A DNA stretch of 64,000 bases, taken from contig NZ_QLZQ01000004.1 in the NCBI RefSeq assembly GCF_003289925.1, forward strand, positions 62,001 through 126,000. Direction: 5' to 3'. This DNA comes from Planococcus maitriensis. GTDB taxonomy: Bacteria; Bacillota; Bacilli; Bacillales_A; Planococcaceae. Numbering within the stretch: position 1 is the stretch's first letter; each line of letters starts with the position of its first letter. This document shows positions 24,590 through 32,195 of this stretch, one piece after another. The notes under the pieces are model-generated. The model was not told where the DNA came from, searched no databases, and saw only the letters and a program-made list of their open reading frames with translations. The translations under genes were made by a program, and so were the position numbers.

Positions 24590-24723
24590 TTACAAATCCC
24601 CCTAAGTCTATTGCTCTAGTTCGTTCCTCCCCTCATTATATACAAATACGAATTTTCTTGAAGAATATATAAAATTTTGAATTCAACTATATTTAGTTGA
24701 CTCCTGATTTCATTCACAGAGGG

Positions 24724-24755
24724 AAAAAAGGCTTTTCATACCGGAAAGCCTTTCA
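24724..24755 (-). terminator. Terminator of the protein-kinase-like gene
   Basis: On the minus strand AAAGGCTTTCC pairs with an AAAAGCCTTT arm, followed by T-rich sequence toward 24724. Confidence 0.65.
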
Positions 24756-24764
24756 TTACAACTA

Positions 24765-25445
24765 TTATTTCCTGTAATTCAATTGCTTGGACACAATGCG
24801 CATGAATTCTTCAAACGAAGCGGAATAACGGTTCCAATGGTGGTACCATTTGCGGATCGTGTCGAGCAGCCAGAATGGCACCGGTTTGCCATCGATGATC
24901 GAATAATACTCCTCATAGGCTTTTTTCAGGTGTTCCCAGCGAAAATCATTGCCGGGCTTGATGTATTCGGACACATCGAGCAATTTGGCGCGCCCGTTTT
25001 GCAAGATGATGTTTTTCAAATGGATATCCCGAGGATTCAAGCCGATTTCACGGATGTAATCGCGCGCTTTTTCCACATCCATCATTACTTGTTCCGGTAC
25101 ATAAATGCCTTGCAGCAGACAGTCGAATAAAGTCGGGCCTTCCTCGAATTTCAGTGCCAGCATGCGTTCGTCCCTTCCGTAGCAAGCCGAAAAATAAGGA
25201 GACTGGCCGATGTGTTCATATACCTTCGCTTCAGCTTCAAGCTTGTCCTTTTTGCCTTCTGCGTATACTTTGAACGCATATTCCGGGAAGTTCCCGGAAC
25301 GGAACACGGCGGCGTCCGTACCGACACCGATGCAATGAAAGCCTTCTGCAATTCCTAAGATTATCACCGGTTCATTATCGGGCTGTGCTGTTACTGTTAC
25401 CGCGGATAAGGCTTTTGTCGCAAGTTGCCATTGATCTTGGTTCAT
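24765..25445 (-). CDS. Small protein-kinase-fold protein (YrzF-like)
   Basis: 226 residues, shorter than a full Ser/Thr kinase. Features: GVGTDAAVFRSGNFPEYAFKVY (glycine-rich loop and ATP-anchoring Lys), a single E in AEAKVYEHIG, the catalytic loop NPRDIHLKNIIL (Asp and Asn present, HRD modified), and LLDVSEY in place of DFG. The C-lobe is short. Similar to Bacillus YrzF/YbdM-type kinases of unclear substrate. The start at 25445 is preferred: GGAGAG is six bases upstream of this ATG and touches the previous in-frame ATG. Confidence 0.75.
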   Translation of the reverse strand: MNQDQWQLATKALSAVTVTAQPDNEPVIILGIAEGFHCIGVGTDAAVFRSGNFPEYAFKVYAEGKKDKLEAEAKVYEHIGQSPYFSACYGRDERMLALKFEEGPTLFDCLLQGIYVPEQVMMDVEKARDYIREIGLNPRDIHLKNIILQNGRAKLLDVSEYIKPGNDFRWEHLKKAYEEYYSIIDGKPVPFWLLDTIRKWYHHWNRYSASFEEFMRIVSKQLNYRK

Positions 25446-25483
25446 GGCCATCTCTCCTCTGGTTATTGCCGATTTATCCCCAT

Positions 25484-25517
25484 TAAAATAACGAACCGCT
25501 TGTGCTTGCGGTTCGTC
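25484..25517 (-). terminator. Terminator of the alpha/beta hydrolase gene
   Basis: ACGAACCGC/GCGGTTCGT (25491-25516), then TATTTT on the minus strand. Confidence 0.75.
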
Positions 25518-25550
25518 TTTATCATAGCATCCGTTTGGCAATTAATCGCT

Positions 25551-26435
25551 TTACGCACCCGGCTTCATTTCCTGGCGATTGACCCACTCGCGCACGGTTT
25601 CAAGGTACGCTTCGGGTTCTTCGATTGCGGGCATATGTGAACTGTTCTCGAAGACATGGAATTCCGCATCCGGGACGAGGCTTGCATAATATTCCGTCGC
25701 TTCGGGTGTGGCTTCGTCGTAACGGCCGCAAGTAAACAAGGCCGGGATACCGATTTCATGCAGGCGCTCCGTCGCATCGAAATGCTTCAAGGTGCCGGTG
25801 ACGGTAAATTCCGACGCTCCCCACATATAATTATAGACATTCGGGTTCAGTTGATCGAGATCTTCCGACAGCTCTTCTGGCCAAGGGTCGACGCGGCACA
25901 TATGGGTTTTGTAATACTGCATCATCGCTTCCTGGTAGTGGCCTGAATCGGTCGTCCCCCGGCTTTCATTCTCCTCGATCGTCTTTTGCACCTGTTCCGG
26001 AAATTGCTTCAAATAAGCGCGCTGGTCCCGCTCCCAGCGCTGGGCGTCCAGGGCAGGACCCGAGAAGATGACGCTGCGCACGCCGCCCGGTTTCGTAAAC
26101 AGATAGGAAGCGGCGAGCATCGTCCCCCAGGAATGGCCGAGCAGATGGACTTCTTCCAGTTCGAGCGCCTGGATCACTTGCCCAAGCTCTTCGACGTAGC
26201 GCTCCACGGCCCAAAGCGAATCATCGTCCGGCCGCTCCGATTTTCCGCAGCCGAGCTGGTCGTACTGGATGACCGGCCGCTCTGTCCCTAATTGCCGCAG
26301 CGGGTCGCTGTCGCTGCTTTTCATGCCCGGCCCTCCGTGCAACAGCAACAGCGGGATGCCGGGCCCTTTGCCGGTGATGCGGTACCACACCTTGCCCCCG
26401 GTCACGGAAATGAATCCTTCTTTTACGTTTTCCAT
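25551..26435 (-). CDS. Proline iminopeptidase-type alpha/beta hydrolase
   Basis: 294 residues. HGGPGM (oxyanion loop) at about 34-39, the D-QLGCGKS motif, nucleophile elbow GHSWG at about 98-102, and late acid and His positions (CGRYDEATPEA, NSSHMP). This matches the S33 peptidase family (proline iminopeptidase / tricorn-interacting factor F1), cytoplasmic aminopeptidases that release N-terminal residues from peptides. Single gene; the ATG is preceded by a weak GGGGTACG region. Peptide versus ester substrate cannot be settled here. Confidence 0.87.
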   Translation of the reverse strand: MENVKEGFISVTGGKVWYRITGKGPGIPLLLLHGGPGMKSSDSDPLRQLGTERPVIQYDQLGCGKSERPDDDSLWAVERYVEELGQVIQALELEEVHLLGHSWGTMLAASYLFTKPGGVRSVIFSGPALDAQRWERDQRAYLKQFPEQVQKTIEENESRGTTDSGHYQEAMMQYYKTHMCRVDPWPEELSEDLDQLNPNVYNYMWGASEFTVTGTLKHFDATERLHEIGIPALFTCGRYDEATPEATEYYASLVPDAEFHVFENSSHMPAIEEPEAYLETVREWVNRQEMKPGA

Positions 26436-26515
26436 TTCTTCGTACCCCTTTCCTTGATCACTGGCTATTTACTTCATTACTCGCTTTATAAATCCTTTTT
26501 TTCCACTGGCATGTA

Positions 26516-27295
26516 TTAATTCCCAATCTTCAATGACTTGCCTTTATTCTGCAGCACCGACAGAATGCTCAAGGCCGCCAGCAAACTGGTTTTCGGGTTC
26601 GCTGCCATCGGGTTGTTTTCGACCTGCAGCTGCATCTTGCCGAAATCCCCTTGCGCTTCGATCGTGTGCGTATTGCGTTCCACGGTCGGGTCGACGATGA
26701 TGCGCACTTTCGTCTCGTGCACCCCGATGCCCGCAATCGCAAGCACTAAAGCCACATTGATGTTCTTCGGGAATTCGCCCACCGCATCAAATGCCGTCCC
26801 GTCGAACAGAACTTGTTCACGATCCGTCTCCATCCCGAGCGACATGGGCGATTTTCGTGTCGTAAGACGGACAGATTCCAATCCGCCCAGCGCCCTTGCC
26901 GATTGCAGAACGTCCAATCCGCCGATCGCGCCGGACGGCAGATAGACGTGTGTGCCGTTCGTTTCCGCAAGTTTCGCCAGTTCATCCAGGAACGCGAAGT
27001 CCTTGAACACGCCGATGCTGCTGACGATGAGGTCTTTTTTATGGCCCACCACTTCTTCCAAAAACAGCCTTGCCGCATCCACTGTCACTGCTTCCACGAC
27101 CGTATCGACCGGGGTCGACAGGAATTCGCCTAGATCGGTGTAAAACTCCATGCCGAAGCGTTCTTTCAAACGCGTCCCCGCTTCCATATTGCGCCCGAAC
27201 ACGGCGGTGATCTGCCCATCCGCCATATGGTTTTCATTCACTTGTTCGAGTAAATACGTGGCGATATTGCCGGTTCCGATGACGCCGATGTTCAT
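26516..27295 (-). CDS. L-aspartate dehydrogenase (NadX/DUF108 family)
   Basis: 259 residues. N-terminal Rossmann motif GVIGTGNIATYLLEQ, a SSIGVFKD segment and LPSGAIGGLDVLQSA, with the dehydrogenase-type His near the C-terminal part (FPKNINVALVLAIAGIG). Family members oxidise L-aspartate to iminoaspartate with NAD(P)+, for NAD synthesis or amino acid catabolism. No NAD-biosynthesis gene is adjacent, so a catabolic role is more likely. GAGGAGGGAGGG before the ATG at 27295 fixes the start inside a longer frame. Confidence 0.83.
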   Translation of the reverse strand: MNIGVIGTGNIATYLLEQVNENHMADGQITAVFGRNMEAGTRLKERFGMEFYTDLGEFLSTPVDTVVEAVTVDAARLFLEEVVGHKKDLIVSSIGVFKDFAFLDELAKLAETNGTHVYLPSGAIGGLDVLQSARALGGLESVRLTTRKSPMSLGMETDREQVLFDGTAFDAVGEFPKNINVALVLAIAGIGVHETKVRIIVDPTVERNTHTIEAQGDFGKMQLQVENNPMAANPKTSLLAALSILSVLQNKGKSLKIGN

Positions 27296-27445
27296 GAATA
27301 TCCCTCCCTCCTCAAAACTGCCCATGCTGTTCTTTACCCGTAAATGAACAAACATTCCCCGCGCAGCCGATTAATTTCACCTATACCGGAACCCTCCAAC
27401 ATTTGGCACGTATTACGTACTAGCCACTAAAAGGGGGGATCATCC

Positions 27446-28138
27446 ATGTCGAAGTATTCCATCAAGCAATTTGTCCAGCAAACGAAACAGGAAGAAAGCG
27501 CGCGTGACTTTTTCGAACTCGAAACGGACCGCCTGCTCGAAGTGAATTTGAACGGCCAGGTGTGGGCCAAGGCGGGCTCGATGATATCCTATGAAGGCAA
27601 TATCCGATTCGAGCGCGAAGGCATGCTCGAGCACGGCCTCGGGAAATTCGTCAAAAAAGCGCTCAGCGGAGAAGGCGCCCAATTGATGAAAGCGAACGGC
27701 CAAGGCAAACTCTACGTCGCGGACAGCGGCAAGAAAATCACCATCCTCGACCTTGAAGGCGAAAGCATCTTCATCAACGGCAACGATTTGCTGGCGTTTC
27801 AGGACGGGCTCGACTGGGACATCAAATTGATGCGCCGCGTCGCCGGGATGATGGCCGGCGGATTGTTCAATGTCCGGTTGGAAGGGCACGGCCTTGTCGC
27901 GTTCACGTCCCATTACGAGCCGCTCACTTTGCTCGTCACGCCGGATACGCCGGTATTCACCGACCCGAATGCGACTGTCGCGTGGTCAGGCAATTTGGAA
28001 CCGGATTTCGTCACCGATGTGCAGTTGAAAAGCTTTTTCGGCAGAGGCAGCGGGGAATCCGTGCAGATGAAATTCTCCGGCAACGGCTTCGTCGTCGTCC
28101 AGCCATATGAGGAAATCTACCATGCGCCGCAGGGCTGA
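27446..28138 (+). CDS. AIM24 family protein
   Basis: 230 residues, single-domain protein of the AIM24/TRAP-like beta family: LEVNLNGQVWAKAGSMISYEGNI at the start, GEGAQLMKANGQGKLYVAD, then GNLEPDFVTDVQLKSFFGRGSGESVQMKFSGNGFVVVQP at the end, all standard. Its cellular role in bacteria is unknown. Start ATG follows a GGGGGGATC ribosome binding site. Divergent from the aspartate dehydrogenase gene; ends at a bidirectional terminator. Confidence 0.88.
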   Translation: MSKYSIKQFVQQTKQEESARDFFELETDRLLEVNLNGQVWAKAGSMISYEGNIRFEREGMLEHGLGKFVKKALSGEGAQLMKANGQGKLYVADSGKKITILDLEGESIFINGNDLLAFQDGLDWDIKLMRRVAGMMAGGLFNVRLEGHGLVAFTSHYEPLTLLVTPDTPVFTDPNATVAWSGNLEPDFVTDVQLKSFFGRGSGESVQMKFSGNGFVVVQPYEEIYHAPQG

Positions 28139-28193
28139 TGTCACTTCATAACGGCTTCCCCTGGCGATTCGGGAAAGCTGTTATATCCATGAC

Positions 28194-28225
28194 AAAAGGT
28201 TCCGGCCAGCTGGCCGGAACCTTTT
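28194..28225. terminator. Bidirectional terminator between convergent genes
   Basis: AAAAGGTTCCGGCCAG pairs with CTGGCCGGAACCTTTT perfectly. Shared by the AIM24 gene and the aldo/keto reductase, whose stop codon lies inside it. Confidence 0.9.
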
Positions 28226-29225
28226 ATTGTTCTTCATTATCATTTTTCGGCAAAGGCGCTTTCGGGGAGACGAGGCCCTTGTCGACGATTTCGTCCCAGA
28301 AAGCGGGCGGGATGTCGGCTGTCATCGCAGCCAAGTCTTCCTTGATATGGCCTGGGCGAGTGGACCCCGTGACGACCGCCTTGACTGCTGGATGCGCAGT
28401 TGAAAATTGCAGTGCGGCATCTTTCAACTGCACGCCGTGATTTTGGGCGGCTTCATTGAAACGCGCCACCCGCTCTTTGATTTCCGGCGTGATTTCCGCA
28501 TAATCGAAATGATCGCCGCCGAGCAAAGCGCCGGAGTTGAACGCCGAACCGATGACAAGGCCGCCATCCGTTTTTTCGGCAAGCGGCATCATGCGTTCCA
28601 ATGCGCGTTCATGCTGCAGCAAGGTATACTGCGTCGCGGACAAGCTCAAATCAGGATGCGCTTCTTCGAGCTCGAGTGCGACTTCGATCGGCGTGGTCAT
28701 ATTGACGCCAAGGCCCCACGCCTTGATGACGCCTTCGTCTCTCAGGCGGTCGAGCACTTTGAAGGCGCCGTGGCGTGCCTCATCGAATTTCGTGATCCAT
28801 TCATCACCGAGAAAGTCCGGGGAGATATCATGCACATAGACCATATCCAAGCGGTCCGTCTTCAGGCGCTTCAAGCTGTCTTCAATCGAACGCAGCGTGC
28901 CCGATTCCGTGTAGTCGGTGTGGATTTTATTTTTGCGGCCGAATTCGAACAACCCTTCTTTTTCCTCTTCCTCGTCCAATACGATGCGGCCGACTTTCGA
29001 GCTCAGCAAATAGTCGTCGCGATCGTAAGAAGATAACGCTTCACCGAGCCGCAGTTCCGCGAGCCCTGCCCCGTAAAACGGCGCCGTGTCAAAATAACGG
29101 ATGCCTTCGTTCCAGGCCGACTCGATCGTCGCCATCGCTTCGTCTTCCGGCACGTCCCGGAACATATTCCCGAGCGGCGCTGTGCCGAGGCCGAGTTTAT
29201 GTTTGATAGTCACATTATGTTTCAT
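28224..29225 (-). CDS. Aldo/keto reductase
   Basis: 333 residues of the AKR superfamily: GLGTAPLGNMF near residue 14, catalytic Asp/Tyr in YFDTAPFYGAG (about 45-55), Lys in SSKVGR, His in VYVHDI, and the NADP-binding end TGSTRPGHIKEDLA. It resembles the pyridoxal 4-dehydrogenase / L-fucose dehydrogenase branch; the substrate is unknown. The stop lies within the shared terminator. A sigma-B-type promoter lies 45-70 bases upstream, so a stress role is likely. Confidence 0.88.
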   Translation of the reverse strand: MKHNVTIKHKLGLGTAPLGNMFRDVPEDEAMATIESAWNEGIRYFDTAPFYGAGLAELRLGEALSSYDRDDYLLSSKVGRIVLDEEEEKEGLFEFGRKNKIHTDYTESGTLRSIEDSLKRLKTDRLDMVYVHDISPDFLGDEWITKFDEARHGAFKVLDRLRDEGVIKAWGLGVNMTTPIEVALELEEAHPDLSLSATQYTLLQHERALERMMPLAEKTDGGLVIGSAFNSGALLGGDHFDYAEITPEIKERVARFNEAAQNHGVQLKDAALQFSTAHPAVKAVVTGSTRPGHIKEDLAAMTADIPPAFWDEIVDKGLVSPKAPLPKNDNEEQ

Positions 29226-29268
29226 TCGTGGACACCTCTTCTTTTATAGTTAAAACGTATATCCATAT

Positions 29269-29293
29269 CTACCCGCTGAAGAAGCCGTTAAAC
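29269..29293 (-). promoter_or_regulatory. Sigma-B-type promoter of the aldo/keto reductase gene
   Basis: Minus strand: GTTTAA (29293-29288), 13-base spacer, GGGTAG (29274-29269). Close to the sigma-B consensus. Confidence 0.7.
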
Positions 29294-29320
29294 GAATGGA
29301 CTCCCAGCTACCCGCAGGCA

Positions 29321-29363
29321 TAAAAATAGCCCGATTTCTCATTGCGATAATGAAAATCGGGCT
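29321..29363 (-). terminator. Orphan minus-strand terminator in a divergent promoter region
   Basis: AGCCCGATTT...AAATCGGGCT (29328-29363) followed by TATTTTTA on the minus strand. No minus-strand gene lies directly upstream, so it either insulates the reductase promoter or remains from a lost gene. Confidence 0.7.
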
Positions 29364-29441
29364 GCCGAGCTTACTCTCTACTCTTATTATACCTGAATGA
29401 AAAAATTAGTTGCAGCCTACTTTTTCAGCAGCTTCTGCCCT

Positions 29442-29447
29442 ATAATC
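29442..29447 (+). promoter_or_regulatory. -10 element of the arr gene
   Basis: Perfect TATAAT about 30 bases before the arr start. No good -35 box at the right distance. Confidence 0.4.
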
Positions 29448-29476
29448 AGGATACCGAACTGAGATTGGAGGCTAAA

Positions 29477-29896
29477 ATGATGAATGAATCGACAGAAGTG
29501 TTGGACCTTGGCCCTTTCTTCCACGGGACAAAAGCGCAACTGGCAATAGGAGATTTGCTGGAGGCCCAGAACCCATCCAACTTCCAGGACAAGAAATCCA
29601 ACTATATCTATTTCACCGCCACGCTCGAAGCAGCCAAATGGGGCGCGGAACTCGCTGCGACGGATTCGCCGGAACGGATCTACATTGTCGAACCGACAGG
29701 CGAATTCGAAAACGACCCGAATTTGACCGACAAGCGCTTTCCCGGAAACCCGACACGTTCCTACCGCTCCAAAGAACCATTGAAAATCGTGGCGGAACTC
29801 GCTTCCTGGGAACGCCATAGCGAAGAGCAGATCAACCATATGCTCGACTCATTGAAATCGCTTCGCGAACAGGGAAAAGCAATCATTATTGATTGA
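29477..29896 (+). CDS. arr: Rifampin ADP-ribosyltransferase (Arr)
   Basis: 139 residues, the usual Arr size. Arr hallmarks are FFHGTKAQLAIGDLL at the start, YIYFTATLEAAKWGAELA in the middle, then RIYIVEPTGEFENDPN and TDKRFPGNPTRSYR. Catalytic His, Tyr and Asp of the family are in these blocks. Arr uses NAD+ to ADP-ribosylate rifamycins at the C23 hydroxyl and inactivates them. The ribosome site GGAGG precedes two adjacent ATGs (29477 and 29480); either could be used. Single gene on its own promoter, no mobile element next to it. Confidence 0.92.
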   Translation: MMNESTEVLDLGPFFHGTKAQLAIGDLLEAQNPSNFQDKKSNYIYFTATLEAAKWGAELAATDSPERIYIVEPTGEFENDPNLTDKRFPGNPTRSYRSKEPLKIVAELASWERHSEEQINHMLDSLKSLREQGKAIIID

Positions 29897-29976
29897 ACTT
29901 GTTCCAGAACGCTTGCCGGTAAAAGCCCGACGATTCCCGGAATGGCACAGGCCCAGCGACTAATGGCTGCTGGGCT

Positions 29977-30231
29977 TTAGCACATATGGCCGGCAATCTG
30001 GTAGAGCGCCACGGCCAGCCCGAGCACACTGGCTTTCATTTTAGCGGGATGGTATCGTTCTTTCCGGAAAATGTAAAAGAACGCGAGCACGAAGCCCGCT
30101 GGCACCCAAAGCTCGAAATCGTATTCCAAGGTGCTGTAGGAAAGAACCGGCATGACATAGGCGGCGACCAGAAAATAGATGAAGATTTTGATGCGCCCGC
30201 TTTCCACTTCCTTGCTCCATTTGGACAGCAA
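29977..30231 (-). CDS. Small membrane protein, unknown function
   Basis: 84 residues if started at TTG 30231. A better ribosome site (GGAG, seven bases) points to GTG at 30207, giving 76 residues starting MESGRIKIFIYFLV. Three hydrophobic stretches (about 14-30, 41-55 and 66-80 in the long form) and a basic RKERYHPAKMK loop suggest a small integral membrane protein. No family recognised. It lies after the aquaporin terminator. Confidence 0.5.
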   Translation of the reverse strand: MLSKWSKEVESGRIKIFIYFLVAAYVMPVLSYSTLEYDFELWVPAGFVLAFFYIFRKERYHPAKMKASVLGLAVALYQIAGHMC

Positions 30232-30232
30232 A

Positions 30233-30310
30233 TTAAATGATGAGGATTGCCATTACCACGATATGAAGTTCCAGCAACATCAGTGTGCCGTTTCCCAATT
30301 TGAATTCCAC
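30233..30310 (-). CDS. Possible 25-residue hydrophobic peptide
   Basis: GTG-initiated frame encoding a short polar start (EFKLGNG) then a hydrophobic helix ending VVMAILII. Its stop lies two bases before the TTG of the small membrane protein, as in coupled genes. The ribosome site is weak and the peptide may be chance. Confidence 0.2.
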   Translation of the reverse strand: MEFKLGNGTLMLLELHIVVMAILII

Positions 30311-30387
30311 AATGTCTCACTCACTTTTTGGTTGATGAACTTTCATCTGGTAAAATTCACCACTTGGGCTTTGTTCTCCTTTATCAT

Positions 30388-30417
30388 CAAAAAACCACCC
30401 AAATTCCGGGTGGTTTT
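30388..30417 (-). terminator. Terminator of the aquaporin gene
   Basis: Minus strand: AAAACCACCC pairs with GGGTGGTTTT, then TTTT. Confidence 0.85.
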
Positions 30418-30452
30418 CGCATATGAAGCTTCATTTCAAATTGAGGTGTCTC

Positions 30453-31196
30453 TTATTTGATCAATTCCTCGCCATCCGAATCGCCGGCTACTTCAATTCC
30501 CGTTTCTTCCTTGACGAAGAAGAACGATTTGAATACCATTGCCGCAATCGCTGCCCCTATCAAAGGCGCCGCGATGAACACCCACACTTGTGCAAGCGCA
30601 TCGCCTCCGGCAAAAACAGCCGGCGACAAGCTTCTCGCCGGGTTGACCGACGTCCCCGTGAGCGGAATGCCGATCAAGTGGACGAGCGTCAGCGTCAAGC
30701 CGATGACGAGCCCGCCCATATGGGATGTTGCCTTGCTCGAGGTGACACCGAGAATCGCCAACACGAAGATGAAGGTCAGCGCCACTTCAACGGCAAATGC
30801 CCCGCCCAGGTTTAAGCCGACCGCACTCAAACCGCCATAGCCGTTTGCCCCGAATCCTTCTAGGCTGGTGGAACTCGCGACCAGGAAGGCCAAAAACGCA
30901 GTGCCGGCAAAAGCCCCGACAATTTGTGCGACGACATAGCCGCCGAATTCCTTGGCGCTTAAATTGCCCGATATCCAGACGGCAAGCGAAACAGCCGGAT
31001 TCACATGGCAACCTGAGATATGGCCGATTGCGTACGCCGCTGCCACGATTGACAGCCCGAACGCGAACGCAATGGCGGTCACCCCAAGATAACCAGTTTC
31101 CGTCCCCCCTGTATAGCCGCCCAACACGACGGCTGTCCCTGTCCCTAAAAACACTAAAATGAAAGTCCCGATAAATTCCGCCAAATACTTATTCAT
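30453..31196 (-). CDS. Aquaporin / MIP family channel
   Basis: 247 residues with six TM segments. Both Asn-Pro-Ala boxes are present: HVNPAVS at about residues 65-71 and SVNPARS near 182-188, with AEFIGTFILVFLGTG at the N-terminus. The Arg after the second NPA and small aromatic/His positions fit a water-selective AqpZ-type pore more than a glycerol facilitator (inference), and glpK lies 28 kb away. GAGGAG before the ATG at 31196 fixes the start. Terminator follows. Confidence 0.9.
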   Translation of the reverse strand: MNKYLAEFIGTFILVFLGTGTAVVLGGYTGGTETGYLGVTAIAFAFGLSIVAAAYAIGHISGCHVNPAVSLAVWISGNLSAKEFGGYVVAQIVGAFAGTAFLAFLVASSTSLEGFGANGYGGLSAVGLNLGGAFAVEVALTFIFVLAILGVTSSKATSHMGGLVIGLTLTLVHLIGIPLTGTSVNPARSLSPAVFAGGDALAQVWVFIAAPLIGAAIAAMVFKSFFFVKEETGIEVAGDSDGEELIK

Positions 31197-31246
31197 GTCA
31201 ATCTCCTCTTTTCCGCAACAGATTTTCATTTCCAGCATCATAAACC

Positions 31247-31432
31247 TTATTTGCGCTTTTTCATGCCATCGATCGCTGCGCCGAGAACGAGCCCCACGCC
31301 TGTCCCTGCCCCGGCCCAGATGATATCCCCTGTCAGGATAAGGGCGACAATGGCACCGATCGCCGTCCCGAATATCAAACCCAAACCGGTAAAGGGAATC
31401 TGGGAATAATCGCGTTTTTGATTTTGCTCCAC
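31247..31432 (-). CDS. Small glycine-zipper membrane protein
   Basis: 61 residues starting at GTG behind GGAGGAGGG. A polar head (EQNQKRDYSQIPF) is followed by two hydrophobic, glycine-rich helices (GLGLIFGTAIGAIVALIL and GAGTGVGLVLGAAI) and a basic tail MKKRK. It lies 50 bases upstream of the aquaporin gene on the same strand and may be cotranscribed. Function unknown. Confidence 0.75.
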   Translation of the reverse strand: MEQNQKRDYSQIPFTGLGLIFGTAIGAIVALILTGDIIWAGAGTGVGLVLGAAIDGMKKRK

Positions 31433-31526
31433 TGCATAACCCTCCTCCAGCTATTCGGCTTACCTTTTTCGAGCGCAAAGGCACGCCGGAAACTTTCCAT
31501 CCGACTTCTTAGACCACCTTGGCAGC

Positions 31527-31973
31527 TCAATCGCTTTCACTGATGTCCTTCAAGTTTTGCAAGGTCAGTTCGATTGAGTTGTTCATCAGTTTTTTGATGT
31601 AAAGCGTATTGGCCATTTTCCCGAAGATGCTGCCCGGAAGATCGTAATCCATTTCAAACTGGACTTCCGTGCCGTTTTCCACTGGTAAATACCGCCACGT
31701 CTGGTTGCCGTCAAAAGCCCCGCTGATCAAGCAACGCCAAACATATCCATCTCCTACCGGAGCATTTTCCACGACCAGTACATGCATTTCCAAGCCCCTC
31801 CCGAAAAAGAAATACATCAGATCCATGCTCGTGCCCTTGCCGCCTTTGCCTTTCAGGTTTTCAGCTTCCGATAAGCCCGCATACCATTGATACCAGTGCT
31901 TCGGATTCGTAGCGAATTGATGGACCTCCCCCACCCGTCGATCGATGAAAACCCGCTTTTTTATGTTCCACAT
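31527..31973 (-). CDS. SRPBCC-fold protein, paralog 2
   Basis: 148 residues, clearly related along its whole length to the protein at 1845-2315: the same opening (MWNIKKRVFIDRRVGEVHQF), a GLSEAENLKGKG loop, WRYLPVENGTEVQFEMDYDLPG strand and the final IKKLMNNSIELTLQNLK helix. Expected to form the START-like hydrophobic-ligand pocket. Ligand unknown. An imperfect palindrome CTATATTTATTAATATAG at 32044-32061 lies about 75 bases upstream and may be an operator or promoter element. Confidence 0.78.
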   Translation of the reverse strand: MWNIKKRVFIDRRVGEVHQFATNPKHWYQWYAGLSEAENLKGKGGKGTSMDLMYFFFGRGLEMHVLVVENAPVGDGYVWRCLISGAFDGNQTWRYLPVENGTEVQFEMDYDLPGSIFGKMANTLYIKKLMNNSIELTLQNLKDISESD

Positions 31974-32195
31974 ATTGGCATCCTCCCTTGCCTAAGAATT
32001 TCCGGTTTGACCGGCTGGCGGCGAATCTTCTTCCACCATCTTCCTATATTTATTAATATAGCATGTTTCCAATAAAATAAACTGACTTTTCTGATATTTA
32101 TAGTAAAATAAAGACATCTTTTTATTCCTGTTCAAGCACTAGAACCTGATTCGCCAACAAATCAAATGAATTTCAAGCTGAAAGGAAATGGTTAC

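Noticed and set aside
31197-31484. Longer N-terminus for the aquaporin
   Set aside because: The extension reads through the small glycine-zipper gene in another frame, and GAGGAG precedes the chosen ATG.
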